Program-made: the position numbers and the translations under genes
Notes under the pieces: generated by a model
Database searches by the model: none
What the model saw: the letters and a program-made list of their open reading frames with translations, nothing else
What the model was told of the DNA's origin: nothing
Assembly (NCBI GenBank): GCA_002450155.1
Contig: DJYO01000027.1
Location: 124,001-188,000, forward strand
From: Mageeibacillus sp. UBA6976
GTDB lineage: Bacteria; Bacillota; Clostridia; Saccharofermentanales; Saccharofermentanaceae
Direction of reading: 5' to 3'
DNA length: 64,000 nucleotides
Shown: piece by piece, positions 8,040-15,978 of the stretch
Numbering within the stretch: position 1 is the stretch's first letter
Layout of the letters: every line of letters starts with the position of its first letter

Positions 8040-11000
8040 TCATTTCTTTCCTCCTTCCTCTGGTGATGAGAGCGCAGGCACCTGTCACGCCCATTACGGC
8101 GATCAATACTGCTATGAGGATATGCTCCTGCCTCTCTTCTCCCGTGCTGGGGAGATTTTTTACAGTGATGCTCTGCTCTCTTGAATTAAGATCGTTATGC
8201 CTTGCGATCTCGACATCCTCGGTCTGAATGCCGGCTTCGATCTCTTCAGCTGTTGCCTTATCGTAGACATTCTCAAAGATAACTACTACATCACCTTCAG
8301 CCATGCCACGTGTATTAAGCTTTACCGGTACTTCGATAACTCCGTCAGGATTCTCAGGAGTAAATGTAAGGCTCGATGTTACTATCTCGCCATTTCTCAT
8401 TACCGGAGTTCCGTCATTCATATAAAGTGTTGCAACGATCTCATATTCATTCCCTGCCTCAAGTCCTGAGTATGTTACTCTGTCGATCAGAGTTACATTG
8501 CGTCCGGACCTCATGGTTTTGGAATCTTCACCGTTTCTTGCCGTGGTAATCACGCTGGACCTTGTAAGAGTCTGGTCCTCATCATCGATATCCGAATGCT
8601 CACAGATCAGTGTGTCTTCGAAATACAGGTATTCAAATACCACTGTGTCCTTAACATCCATGGGTATCTTTATACCTTCAAATACCACATCTACCTCTCC
8701 ATCGGGTAAGTCCGGTGTAAAAGTCACAGTAGAGCTTATATCATTACCCTCAAGATCCTTAAGCCTGGCTCCCGTTTCTTTGTTGATGAGATATCCGGTA
8801 ACTGTATATTCTATTCCCGGTTCAAGACCTGTATAGCTGACGCGGTCAGATATATCGAAGTCCTCCTTGACCGCCAGCGCGTGAGTTCCTGTAGCAAGAT
8901 CTGAAGCATCAGTTCCCATATCAGGCATGGTAAGAGTCTGTCCTTCATCATCTATGTCGCTGTGTTCATATGTTGCTTCTCCGTCAGTAATCGTCTCAAA
9001 GGCAACTATAGATACTCCCTGCAGATCGGATGTGTCTATGGTAAAAGGCACTTCTACTATCTGGGTTCTTTCCTGAGCTATAAAGCTAACCTCCGATATA
9101 TAAGCCTCTCCTTCAGAATTCAGGAGCTGCGATCCGGTATCTTTACGCATCAGGGTTCCGGTAAGGCTGTAGCTGTCACCTATATTAAGGCCTCCGACCT
9201 CGCAATAATCTATTAGTTCAACCTGATCGCCCCTGCTTAGGATATGAGACGATTCAAGTCCCAGTGTTTCGTCATGCAGCGTAGTCCCGAGGATCGGGGT
9301 TACATTCACAAAGCAGCCGTCCAGCTGATACTCTTCTGCAAAGAAGTTGGAAACAAATGGCGAGCAGGATTCCGGAGTAATGCTGAATTCATAGACAGTT
9401 TTATCCGTGATATATCCTTCCGGTGCTTTCGTTTCAACAAGATAGTATGTACCCTCTGACAGTTTCCTTAACCTGTATACTCCCTCGTTCTCTATATAGG
9501 ATAATGTACCTATGTATCCGGTAAGATCCCGGTCTTTATATACTTTAAATTCTGCGCCCTCAAGGCTTAGTCCTTCATTATCTGTCTTAAATACATTTAC
9601 CTCACCTGCTATATTAGATATAAAGACTTCAGCGATTTTGACCTCAAAATCTTCTGCACACGTATCACAGCTTTCTATGGTTATAGCCACATAATCAGGC
9701 TCAGAAGAAGCATTGCCTTCAGCATCTGTATATAGATATCCTTCAGGAAGGCTTGTCTCTACTATGACATAGTTTCCGGGTCTTAATCCTCTAACAGTAT
9801 AAGTTCCTCCGTCTTCAGTAAATACAGCATCAGATGCTCCGGAACCGTCAGAAGATATGCTTAATGCCTGTCTTTCATCTTCTGAATGCAGTCCGTTGCC
9901 GTCAGTATCCTCATATATGGTAAAACCTGCACCTCCGATATATTCTCCGGTTGCGATATCAGTCTTGATGACTCTAACCGATGCCGTATAAGGAACCTGC
10001 TCTATAGCTATATCCAGATCCTTGGCTTCAGATACGGTGAATGCATAAGGCTCGCTATATACGTAATATCCATAAGGAGCCTGGGATTCTGTCAGCAGAT
10101 ATGCCCCCGAGAACAGGCCTTCTATCTTAAGTCTTCCGTCGTTATCGTCATCTTCTATAGTTGATGCCGTATCTTCCTCATCTTCGTCTAATATGCCGTT
10201 TGCATTAGTATCCTCATAAAGAGTAAATGTGACGGGAGATCCTTCGTATCCTGATATTATCTCCCCTGTTACAGAATCAGTCTTATCGATATTTACATTG
10301 ACATATATCCTGTTATTGCATGTAACTGATACAGTCTGATTGTCAGAGCTAGGAGCCAGATGTATTACCTTGTATTCAGTATCCTCACCTTCCCAATAGC
10401 ACTTATATCCGTCGGGAGTTATCTCCTTTATCCTGTACCAGCCGAGAGGAAGGTCGTTAAACCTGGCTATGCCGTCACTATCAGTTGTCTTGATCTCGCA
10501 GGCTGTATTCTGCCAGTCGGGCTCCGCTCCGTTGCCGCCGTAGTATATATTGAATCTGATATCTGCTATATGGCCGTCTTCACTCACCTTGCCTACCACG
10601 ATATTTGCCTGGCCCCTGTCATTACCTACACTCTGGGTAACCGTAGTACCTGTGGAAGTTGATATGTTCTTATACCAGTATGTCCCGTCTGAAGAGGCGG
10701 TAAAACCTACGGGAGTAAAGTATGTATAAGAGGCCCTGCTGCCGCCGTAGTATCTGTCAGTAGGTACTATCTCTCTTAACTGATATGAACCTTGCGGAAC
10801 ATATAAAACAGAAAGATTACCTCCTGAGCCCGTAGTCCAGATGACTCTTCCTGAAGCATCAGTCACACCGTTTGCGAGTTTGATGGTGCCCTGGGTATTC
10901 CAGAGCTCAAATCTAAAGCCCTTTGCTTCGTCCGAGGCATCCTTGACAGTCTTATTTACTGCAATACCTCCGTTGTTATGGTCGTTAGTTGCAGTAAAGT

Positions 11001-12627
11001 CGTAGACCTTATTCGCTTCTGATCTGAATGTATAGGAATACCTGGTCGCAGATTTCCTGGTCCAGCCGGAAGTCTTGTTCTCTACAGAATAGTTAATGGT
11101 ATTGCCGTCAATGCATTTAAACTGAGGAACGGTAAAATCCTCGTATAGTGTATAGTTTACGTCTTTCCTTATGGGGAAATACCTGCCTGTAACCTTAACT
11201 CCCGAAGCGGTGTACCAGTTCCATGCGCCGGAGGCATATTTATAGACAGCTACAAGGGTATTACCGTCGTAGAGACTGAATACTGTCGAATTGATATTAA
11301 GGCCGGTCGTAGTATTCTTGGTAATGGATACAGAAGAACTCTCCACCATAAAACCGGCCTGACTTCCGGCTGTCTGATCGGTTGTTACCTGATTGGTTAC
11401 CCTTATGCTCTCACCTGAGAGCTTATAGTTATCTATCGTCGCGTTATAGAGCTCAGTCCATACACCGCCTCCGTCTATCTTCCTGATCTTATAACTCATT
11501 GTTCCAGAAGCCGTGTTCACGTTATAAAGATTCAGGTCCACCTGATATACGTTCTCATCGAAGAAACGGTATTCCGGATTGATATCTGATACCTGGGGCT
11601 CACCGTCTGATCCCCAGCCGTTACTCCGAAGATCCACACGATTGCTGCCGTCCAGCAGAAGATAAGGACAGAAAGTCTCCTTGAGATACAAGAATCTGTA
11701 ATACCCCTCATTGTCTCTTGTATCGAAGTCAAGACTTATCCTTGCAGAGCCGTCGTTACCATAGTAATTGGTAAGTATCCCGTCCAGATCGTCGTCTGTT
11801 ACCCTGCCTATACTGTTTCTGCCTGCCATCGCATCTTCCAGGGATGCATATACGCTGAAAGTTGCGCCTGCAAGCCTCGAGCCCGAGGCTGTACGCTTAT
11901 CTATGTACATATTGGCATATGCATTAATTGGCGTAGTCCTGAACCGCTGCATATAAGTTATTATCTTGCCCAGCTTGAGCGCCCCGATTATGTGAGCTAC
12001 TCTCTTCTCGGAGACACCGGAATCGGGATCTGAATGCCACATGTATGCACCGTGTCCGTCACTTCCGTCCTTGATGCCTGAATAAACACCTATGTGCAGG
12101 TTCTTGCCGTCCTGATCGTAGAACAGGAGCACATCACCCGGAACGGAGTTAGAGCTTACCCAGTTATCTATGTCAGCATCAGACCAGCCTGTGGCATTGA
12201 ATGGTGCAGATCCTGCTATTCCCTTACGCTGAACATTAGGATCTCCCGTCTCTATCTCTCCTGCAAACATCTTGAGGTACTCTTGCACTTGCATATTGCC
12301 GTCACATGCAAGATATCCCCTGAAATTACAGCAGCCTGCATCAAGGAGCACTCTTGCAAGATAATTCGTGCAGTCCATCTCCTCATACGGTCTGCCGTTA
12401 TATCTTGCGGCACATGACAGGATCCTGCCTCGAGTCTCCTCGGCAGACCAGGGAAACCACTCGGAAATGCTGCCTGTATTTCCTGTAAAATCGTATGCGT
12501 CCATGTACAGCGGCGGAGTATATTCCGGCGCTGCCAGGACCATTGAAGTACCGTAATATGTAAGTATTACGGTAAGCATAACAAGCATTGCAATAAGCCT
12601 GTATGCCTGATTGTTTCTAACACCCAT
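8032..12627 (-). CDS. large LPXTG surface protein: NlpC/P60-like, Cna-B and VaFE domains
   Basis: Protein of 1531 residues. Order of parts: signal peptide (about 1-32); a cysteine-peptidase-like domain (about 55-230) with Cys86 in MDCTNYLARVLLDAG and His178 in NLHIGVYSG, the NlpC/P60 or CHAP arrangement; a string of Cna-B/SpaA-like beta-sandwiches from about 240 to 1110, two of them carrying Ca-binding-like loops (DTNANGILDEDEED and DTDGNGLHSEDE); and three VaFE domains (about 1112-1490), each with the VAFE/VVFE/VIFE strand, two of them with the HSDIDDE-x-QT end that forms a Thr-Gln ester bond in this family. A sorting signal LPSTG (1492-1496), a membrane helix and the basic tail TRGRRKEMNE end the protein. 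It is probably a long rigid wall-anchored stalk presenting an enzyme or adhesive head. GGGAGG lies 7 bases before the ATG. Confidence 0.9.
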   Translation of the reverse strand: MGVRNNQAYRLIAMLVMLTVILTYYGTSMVLAAPEYTPPLYMDAYDFTGNTGSISEWFPWSAEETRGRILSCAARYNGRPYEEMDCTNYLARVLLDAGCCNFRGYLACDGNMQVQEYLKMFAGEIETGDPNVQRKGIAGSAPFNATGWSDADIDNWVSSNSVPGDVLLFYDQDGKNLHIGVYSGIKDGSDGHGAYMWHSDPDSGVSEKRVAHIIGALKLGKIITYMQRFRTTPINAYANMYIDKRTASGSRLAGATFSVYASLEDAMAGRNSIGRVTDDDLDGILTNYYGNDGSARISLDFDTRDNEGYYRFLYLKETFCPYLLLDGSNRVDLRSNGWGSDGEPQVSDINPEYRFFDENVYQVDLNLYNVNTASGTMSYKIRKIDGGGVWTELYNATIDNYKLSGESIRVTNQVTTDQTAGSQAGFMVESSSVSITKNTTTGLNINSTVFSLYDGNTLVAVYKYASGAWNWYTASGVKVTGRYFPIRKDVNYTLYEDFTVPQFKCIDGNTINYSVENKTSGWTRKSATRYSYTFRSEANKVYDFTATNDHNNGGIAVNKTVKDASDEAKGFRFELWNTQGTIKLANGVTDASGRVIWTTGSGGNLSVLYVPQGSYQLREIVPTDRYYGGSRASYTYFTPVGFTASSDGTYWYKNISTSTGTTVTQSVGNDRGQANIVVGKVSEDGHIADIRFNIYYGGNGAEPDWQNTACEIKTTDSDGIARFNDLPLGWYRIKEITPDGYKCYWEGEDTEYKVIHLAPSSDNQTVSVTCNNRIYVNVNIDKTDSVTGEIISGYEGSPVTFTLYEDTNANGILDEDEEDTASTIEDDDNDGRLKIEGLFSGAYLLTESQAPYGYYVYSEPYAFTVSEAKDLDIAIEQVPYTASVRVIKTDIATGEYIGGAGFTIYEDTDGNGLHSEDERQALSISSDGSGASDAVFTEDGGTYTVRGLRPGNYVIVETSLPEGYLYTDAEGNASSEPDYVAITIESCDTCAEDFEVKIAEVFISNIAGEVNVFKTDNEGLSLEGAEFKVYKDRDLTGYIGTLSYIENEGVYRLRKLSEGTYYLVETKAPEGYITDKTVYEFSITPESCSPFVSNFFAEEYQLDGCFVNVTPILGTTLHDETLGLESSHILSRGDQVELIDYCEVGGLNIGDSYSLTGTLMRKDTGSQLLNSEGEAYISEVSFIAQERTQIVEVPFTIDTSDLQGVSIVAFETITDGEATYEHSDIDDEGQTLTMPDMGTDASDLATGTHALAVKEDFDISDRVSYTGLEPGIEYTVTGYLINKETGARLKDLEGNDISSTVTFTPDLPDGEVDVVFEGIKIPMDVKDTVVFEYLYFEDTLICEHSDIDDEDQTLTRSSVITTARNGEDSKTMRSGRNVTLIDRVTYSGLEAGNEYEIVATLYMNDGTPVMRNGEIVTSSLTFTPENPDGVIEVPVKLNTRGMAEGDVVVIFENVYDKATAEEIEAGIQTEDVEIARHNDLNSREQSITVKNLPSTGEERQEHILIAVLIAVMGVTGACALITRGRRKEMNE

Positions 12628-12640
12628 CTTAAGACCTCCC

Positions 12641-13600
12641 TTATGCGACCACCTCACAACTGCTTATCCTCTTGATCTGATTGTTCTCTCTGGAATAGTA
12701 GTAGATGCTGTCAGATAAGCGCTCCTTAGGTGCGACCTGAGTTAGATTAGTCTCTCGTACAAGATCTAAGAGCTTATTCTGTCCGTTATAGAATTCAGAT
12801 GACAGGATAATAAGATCGTGTATCGATGAAGGCAGTACGTAGCAGTCTGTTCCTATAATGTCTGCCGCCCTCTTGATAACATCCGGATAGAGCAAGGCAT
12901 CTGCCCCGAAGTAACCTATACTGTTGGTCACTATGTAAACACGCTCATTATTTGGGACCATGTTAAAACCGGGGAATTCTTCGTTTATGTTCTTATCATT
13001 GCCGCTGTTACGGCTTATGAGCCTCATAAGGGTCTGCTCTATGCGTTCCACCATAAAGGGAAGCATATGAGGCGTATTCTTCTTGGCACACTCAAAAAGC
13101 TCTGGTTCGTCCCAGCCTGCACTTGATGCAACCTCATTGGTGATAAGAAAGCCTGACAGCCCGTGACCGTCAACATGAGTTATGGCCCGGTATATGACCG
13201 ACAGGTCCTCGAAATCCCTGTGGGGACACTTATCGATCAGCGCTTCGTTCATGTCCTTGGATATCAGCTGAAAGATAACCTTATCCTTATACCTTGATAA
13301 ATTGGAAAGATCCGGGATACTGGGAACAGACTTGATCGATTCTTCAAGATACTTAGCCTGATTTGCCATAGTCCGTTCGAAATTGCCCTCTTCAAGATAT
13401 TGATCGTACATCCTCTCAAGATAGAAAGTCGGGGCAATAAACGACCCCTTCTTCTCCTTGGGAGTTATGATTATCCCCGTCAATTCCTCATTGACCTTGT
13501 TTACCTTGTGCTCTACGAGCTTGCAGTCGTAATACCGCTCCGGCATATAATCCAGGAACTCCTCAAGCACCCTCTTCCTAAACTCTTCAAAATCCATCAT
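12641..13600 (-). CDS. DUF5688 family protein of unknown function
   Basis: Soluble protein of 319 residues with no signal peptide or membrane segment. It resembles the DUF5688 family common in gut Clostridia: an N-terminal block with TGIIITPKEKKGSFIAP, then PTFYLERMYDQYLEEGNF, a middle block DFEDLSVIYRAITHVD, and ITNEVASSAGWDEPELFECAKKNTPHMLP. No catalytic motif is apparent and I propose no activity. The ATG at 13600 is chosen for the AAGGAGG 8 bases upstream; a second ATG follows directly. It is the first gene of the adhesin-sortase unit (13 bases to the adhesin start), so it may be made together with them. The leader contains a terminator hairpin. Confidence 0.8.
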   Translation of the reverse strand: MMDFEEFRKRVLEEFLDYMPERYYDCKLVEHKVNKVNEELTGIIITPKEKKGSFIAPTFYLERMYDQYLEEGNFERTMANQAKYLEESIKSVPSIPDLSNLSRYKDKVIFQLISKDMNEALIDKCPHRDFEDLSVIYRAITHVDGHGLSGFLITNEVASSAGWDEPELFECAKKNTPHMLPFMVERIEQTLMRLISRNSGNDKNINEEFPGFNMVPNNERVYIVTNSIGYFGADALLYPDVIKRAADIIGTDCYVLPSSIHDLIILSSEFYNGQNKLLDLVRETNLTQVAPKERLSDSIYYYSRENNQIKRISSCEVVA

Positions 13601-13628
13601 ATCGATGACCTCCTTGGAAATTCCCAAT

Positions 13629-13656
13629 AAAAAACGCACCGTATCTGCGGTGCGTT
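13629..13656 (-). terminator. intrinsic terminator, possibly an attenuator in the adhesin-operon leader
   Basis: A perfect 9-bp stem (13633-13641 pairs with 13648-13656, loop of 6) is followed on the minus strand by a T-run. It ends only 28 bases before the ATG of the DUF5688 gene. It could terminate the upstream prkC...thiN operon (thiN stops at 13771). A good promoter lies between thiN and the hairpin, however, so transcripts of the adhesin operon would also meet it. Confidence 0.85.
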
Positions 13657-13674
13657 CTAAATCGGGTAGCCTAA

Positions 13675-13703
13675 ATATTAGAGGCTTGCCCAGTCTCATT
13701 CAA
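13675..13703 (-). promoter_or_regulatory. probable promoter of the DUF5688-adhesin-sortase operon
   Basis: TTGAAT (13698-13703), a 17-base spacer and TAATAT (13675-13680) on the minus strand. Initiation near 13668 would give a leader of about 68 bases that includes the terminator hairpin and then the ribosome binding site. Confidence 0.55.
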
Positions 13704-13751
13704 TATCCAAAAGTCTCAATTATGAGGGGTAAAAACCAAAATCTACAGCAA

Positions 13752-13769
13752 GCTTTAAGCACTTAAAGC
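13752..13769 (-). repeat. inverted repeat just after thiN
   Basis: GCTTTAAGCACTTAAAGC is an 8-bp perfect inverted repeat with a 2-base gap immediately after the thiN stop codon. No clear U-tract follows, so it may be an RNA 3'-end stabiliser or a weak terminator rather than a canonical one. Confidence 0.4.
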
Positions 13770-13770
13770 C

Positions 13771-14424
13771 TTATACTGAGCGGGTTACGATAACAGCCAA
13801 ATGCCCGGAACTGATAGAGATCTTAACTGTATCTGCCCCTTCTGCCGGATGATTACTGAAGGTAATGCTCTTACCTGCACTATAGTCTTCTCCATTAAAG
13901 GGATAATACAGACCCTCTGACCTTATATCTGTAACCGGGATATCAAAATCCATGGGCACAAGGGATATAACGGGATCAGCAAGATCTGTAACATTAAACG
14001 CAAGATCTGTTTTGCCGTTCATGGGATAGATATCCGTTATGCCGTCAGTTATGACAATGTTCTTCATGTAAGGTTTAAAGCTTATTGCCAGCTGGATATT
14101 GGCGATAACATGATCTATCCTGCCGGAATTAATGGGGCAGATAATCAGAATGTCGCTTCCCTCAGGTATATTTTTGAGGCAGATCTCGGTGTCAGTCCAG
14201 TCCTTCTCCACCGGGAAGACCTCGGGCTCTATCTTATTCTCCTTAAGGAATGCAAGGCCTTCGGCAGTAATCGAATCCATGTCTCCAAAAGCCTTATCGG
14301 GAATGATGTTATTCTTCAGGCAAAAGTCTGCTCCGCCGTCTGCGCAGAAGACGGTATGATCTTCTCTTACCCTTGATGCTGCTAGGTCAGATACAGGTCC
14401 GGATGTGATTATACAGTAATGCAT
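13771..14424 (-). CDS. thiN: thiamine pyrophosphokinase
   Basis: Protein of 217 residues that transfers pyrophosphate from ATP to thiamine to give thiamine diphosphate. Family motifs are GDMDSI (the metal/ATP-binding GDxDS), EKDWTDTE and GRIDHVIANI. The length matches bacterial ThiN. The ATG overlaps the end of rpe by 16 bases, and the gene closes the conserved Firmicute block prpC-prkC-rsgA-rpe-thiN. The overlap implies coupled translation and expression from the long upstream operon. Confidence 0.92.
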   Translation of the reverse strand: MHYCIITSGPVSDLAASRVREDHTVFCADGGADFCLKNNIIPDKAFGDMDSITAEGLAFLKENKIEPEVFPVEKDWTDTEICLKNIPEGSDILIICPINSGRIDHVIANIQLAISFKPYMKNIVITDGITDIYPMNGKTDLAFNVTDLADPVISLVPMDFDIPVTDIRSEGLYYPFNGEDYSAGKSITFSNHPAEGADTVKISISSGHLAVIVTRSV

Positions 14425-15068
14425 TCTTTGAGCCCTGTAACAGCCTTGGCAGGATCTTCTGCCCCAAATACGGCATTGCCTGCAACCAGGAGCCTTGCCC
14501 CTGCATCGTAAGCCTCTCTCACAGTCTTAAGGTTGATGCCGCCGTCAACAGACAGGATGGTATCAGCTCCTGCAGCATCGATCGCTTCCCTTACCCTGCG
14601 GATCCTCTCTGTGGAACCTTCGAGATATCCCTGACCGCCGAATCCCGGGCGTACTGACATGACCAGGATAAGATCGCACTTATCTGCCCAGGGCAGGATC
14701 TCCTCAATGGGTGTATCCGGATGGATCGCTATACCTGCTTTGCAGCCTAATGCACGGATGGAATCTATGAGACTTCCGCAGTCTTTTGTACACTCGATAT
14801 GGAAAGTGATCATATCACTTCCTGCATCTGCAAAAGCTTTGATATACCTCTCAGGATCAGTGATCATAAGGTGCGTATCAAATATAAGGTCAGAATGCTT
14901 TCTTATAGACTTTATGACAGGGACGCCTATCGAGAGATTATTTACATAATGACCGTCCATTACATCGAGATGGAGGTACTCGCATGTACCCTTAAGATTA
15001 TCTATGTCTCTCATAAGATAACCGAAATCAGCACTTAAGATCGAAGGTGCAATATCAAAACTGTTCAC
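14409..15068 (-). CDS. rpe: ribulose-phosphate 3-epimerase
   Basis: TIM-barrel enzyme of 219 residues interconverting ribulose-5-phosphate and xylulose-5-phosphate. Characteristic segments are IAPSILSADFG at the N-terminus, HLDVMDGHYVNNLS (metal His and catalytic Asp), VRPGFGGQGY and SVDGGINLKT. I start it at the GTG at 15068, which has GAGGAG 8 bases upstream and yields the usual length; an upstream in-frame ATG would add an unrelated extension inside rsgA. The start overlaps the end of rsgA by 14 bases. Confidence 0.94.
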   Translation of the reverse strand: MNSFDIAPSILSADFGYLMRDIDNLKGTCEYLHLDVMDGHYVNNLSIGVPVIKSIRKHSDLIFDTHLMITDPERYIKAFADAGSDMITFHIECTKDCGSLIDSIRALGCKAGIAIHPDTPIEEILPWADKCDLILVMSVRPGFGGQGYLEGSTERIRRVREAIDAAGADTILSVDGGINLKTVREAYDAGARLLVAGNAVFGAEDPAKAVTGLKECITV

Positions 15069-15978
15069 TTTGCTTTCTCCTCTTATAATTATTTCGTTCA
15101 CTGTATAACTGTTCGCTGAAAGAACAATAACGCGTATATCTGTCCTTATCAATATCCCCTTCTGCAAGATGTTCCCTTACAACGCATCCGTCTTCGGATA
15201 CATGTCTGCAGTTATCGAATCTGCAGCCTGAAGCAAATCTTGCGATCTCAGGGTAACCTAAGATGACCTGCCTATAATCTATCCCCGCCTGCTCCAGAGA
15301 AAGTGACGTAAAGCCCGGAGTATCTGTCAGAAAGCCCTCGCCGAAATCAAAAAGCTCTACATGTCTTGTAGTATGCCTGCCCCTTCTAAGCTTGTCTGAG
15401 ATCTCGCCTACATCCATTATGTTAATACCAAGGATGCTGTTGCAAAGAGTGCTCTTGCCAACACCTGAAGGTCCTGCAAAAGCAGCAAGGCCGTCTCCTG
15501 TAACGGTCATTATATCGCCGGATCTGACCGGACTATCGGAAGAAGACACAAACACCTTATATCCTGCATCTGTATATGTCTTATATAATCTGGCGCAGCT
15601 TTCAGATCCAAGATCTTCTTTGGTAAAGATTATTATAGGTGTGATGCCCCAGTTACCGCAGATTATAAGGAGCTTATCCAGGAGCATCAGATCCGGCTCG
15701 GGATCATAAGCCGCAAATGTCAGCAGAAGATAGTCAACATTTGCTATAGGCGGCCTCATAAGATAGTTTCTCCTTGGAAGCAGCTCAGTTATCACATAGG
15801 GCAGATCCGGGTCTCCCGATTCTTCGATCAGGACCTTGTCACCGGGCTGAGGCTTTATCCCCCTGCCTCTGAATATTCCTCTTATCTGACAGGAATACCT
15901 GACACCGGAAGATCTTACTGTATAAGATCCGCCGACGCCCTTGGTTATTATGCCCTGCAATGTATCGCTATCAGGCAC
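15055..15978 (-). CDS. rsgA: RsgA, ribosome small subunit-dependent GTPase
   Basis: Circularly permuted GTPase of 307 residues that assists late 30S maturation. Order seen: OB-fold N-terminus (about 1-70), the G4-like FTKED motif before G1, P-loop GPSGVGKST, the switch segment GRHTTRHVELF, G3 DTPGF, and a C-terminal zinc knuckle (Cys-x5-Cys-x-His-x5-Cys in CRFDNCRHVSEDGC). The canonical NKxD reads TKED here. It starts at a GTG that shares a base with the prkC stop (TAGTG), with GGAGGGG upstream, so it is translationally coupled to the kinase. Confidence 0.93.
   Translation of the reverse strand: MPDSDTLQGIITKGVGGSYTVRSSGVRYSCQIRGIFRGRGIKPQPGDKVLIEESGDPDLPYVITELLPRRNYLMRPPIANVDYLLLTFAAYDPEPDLMLLDKLLIICGNWGITPIIIFTKEDLGSESCARLYKTYTDAGYKVFVSSSDSPVRSGDIMTVTGDGLAAFAGPSGVGKSTLCNSILGINIMDVGEISDKLRRGRHTTRHVELFDFGEGFLTDTPGFTSLSLEQAGIDYRQVILGYPEIARFASGCRFDNCRHVSEDGCVVREHLAEGDIDKDRYTRYCSFSEQLYSERNNYKRRKQSEQF

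Noticed and set aside
9244..12556. Several open frames of 60-110 codons opposite the adhesin gene
   Set aside because: Mirror frames of a long repetitive coding region; no start signals or similarity.
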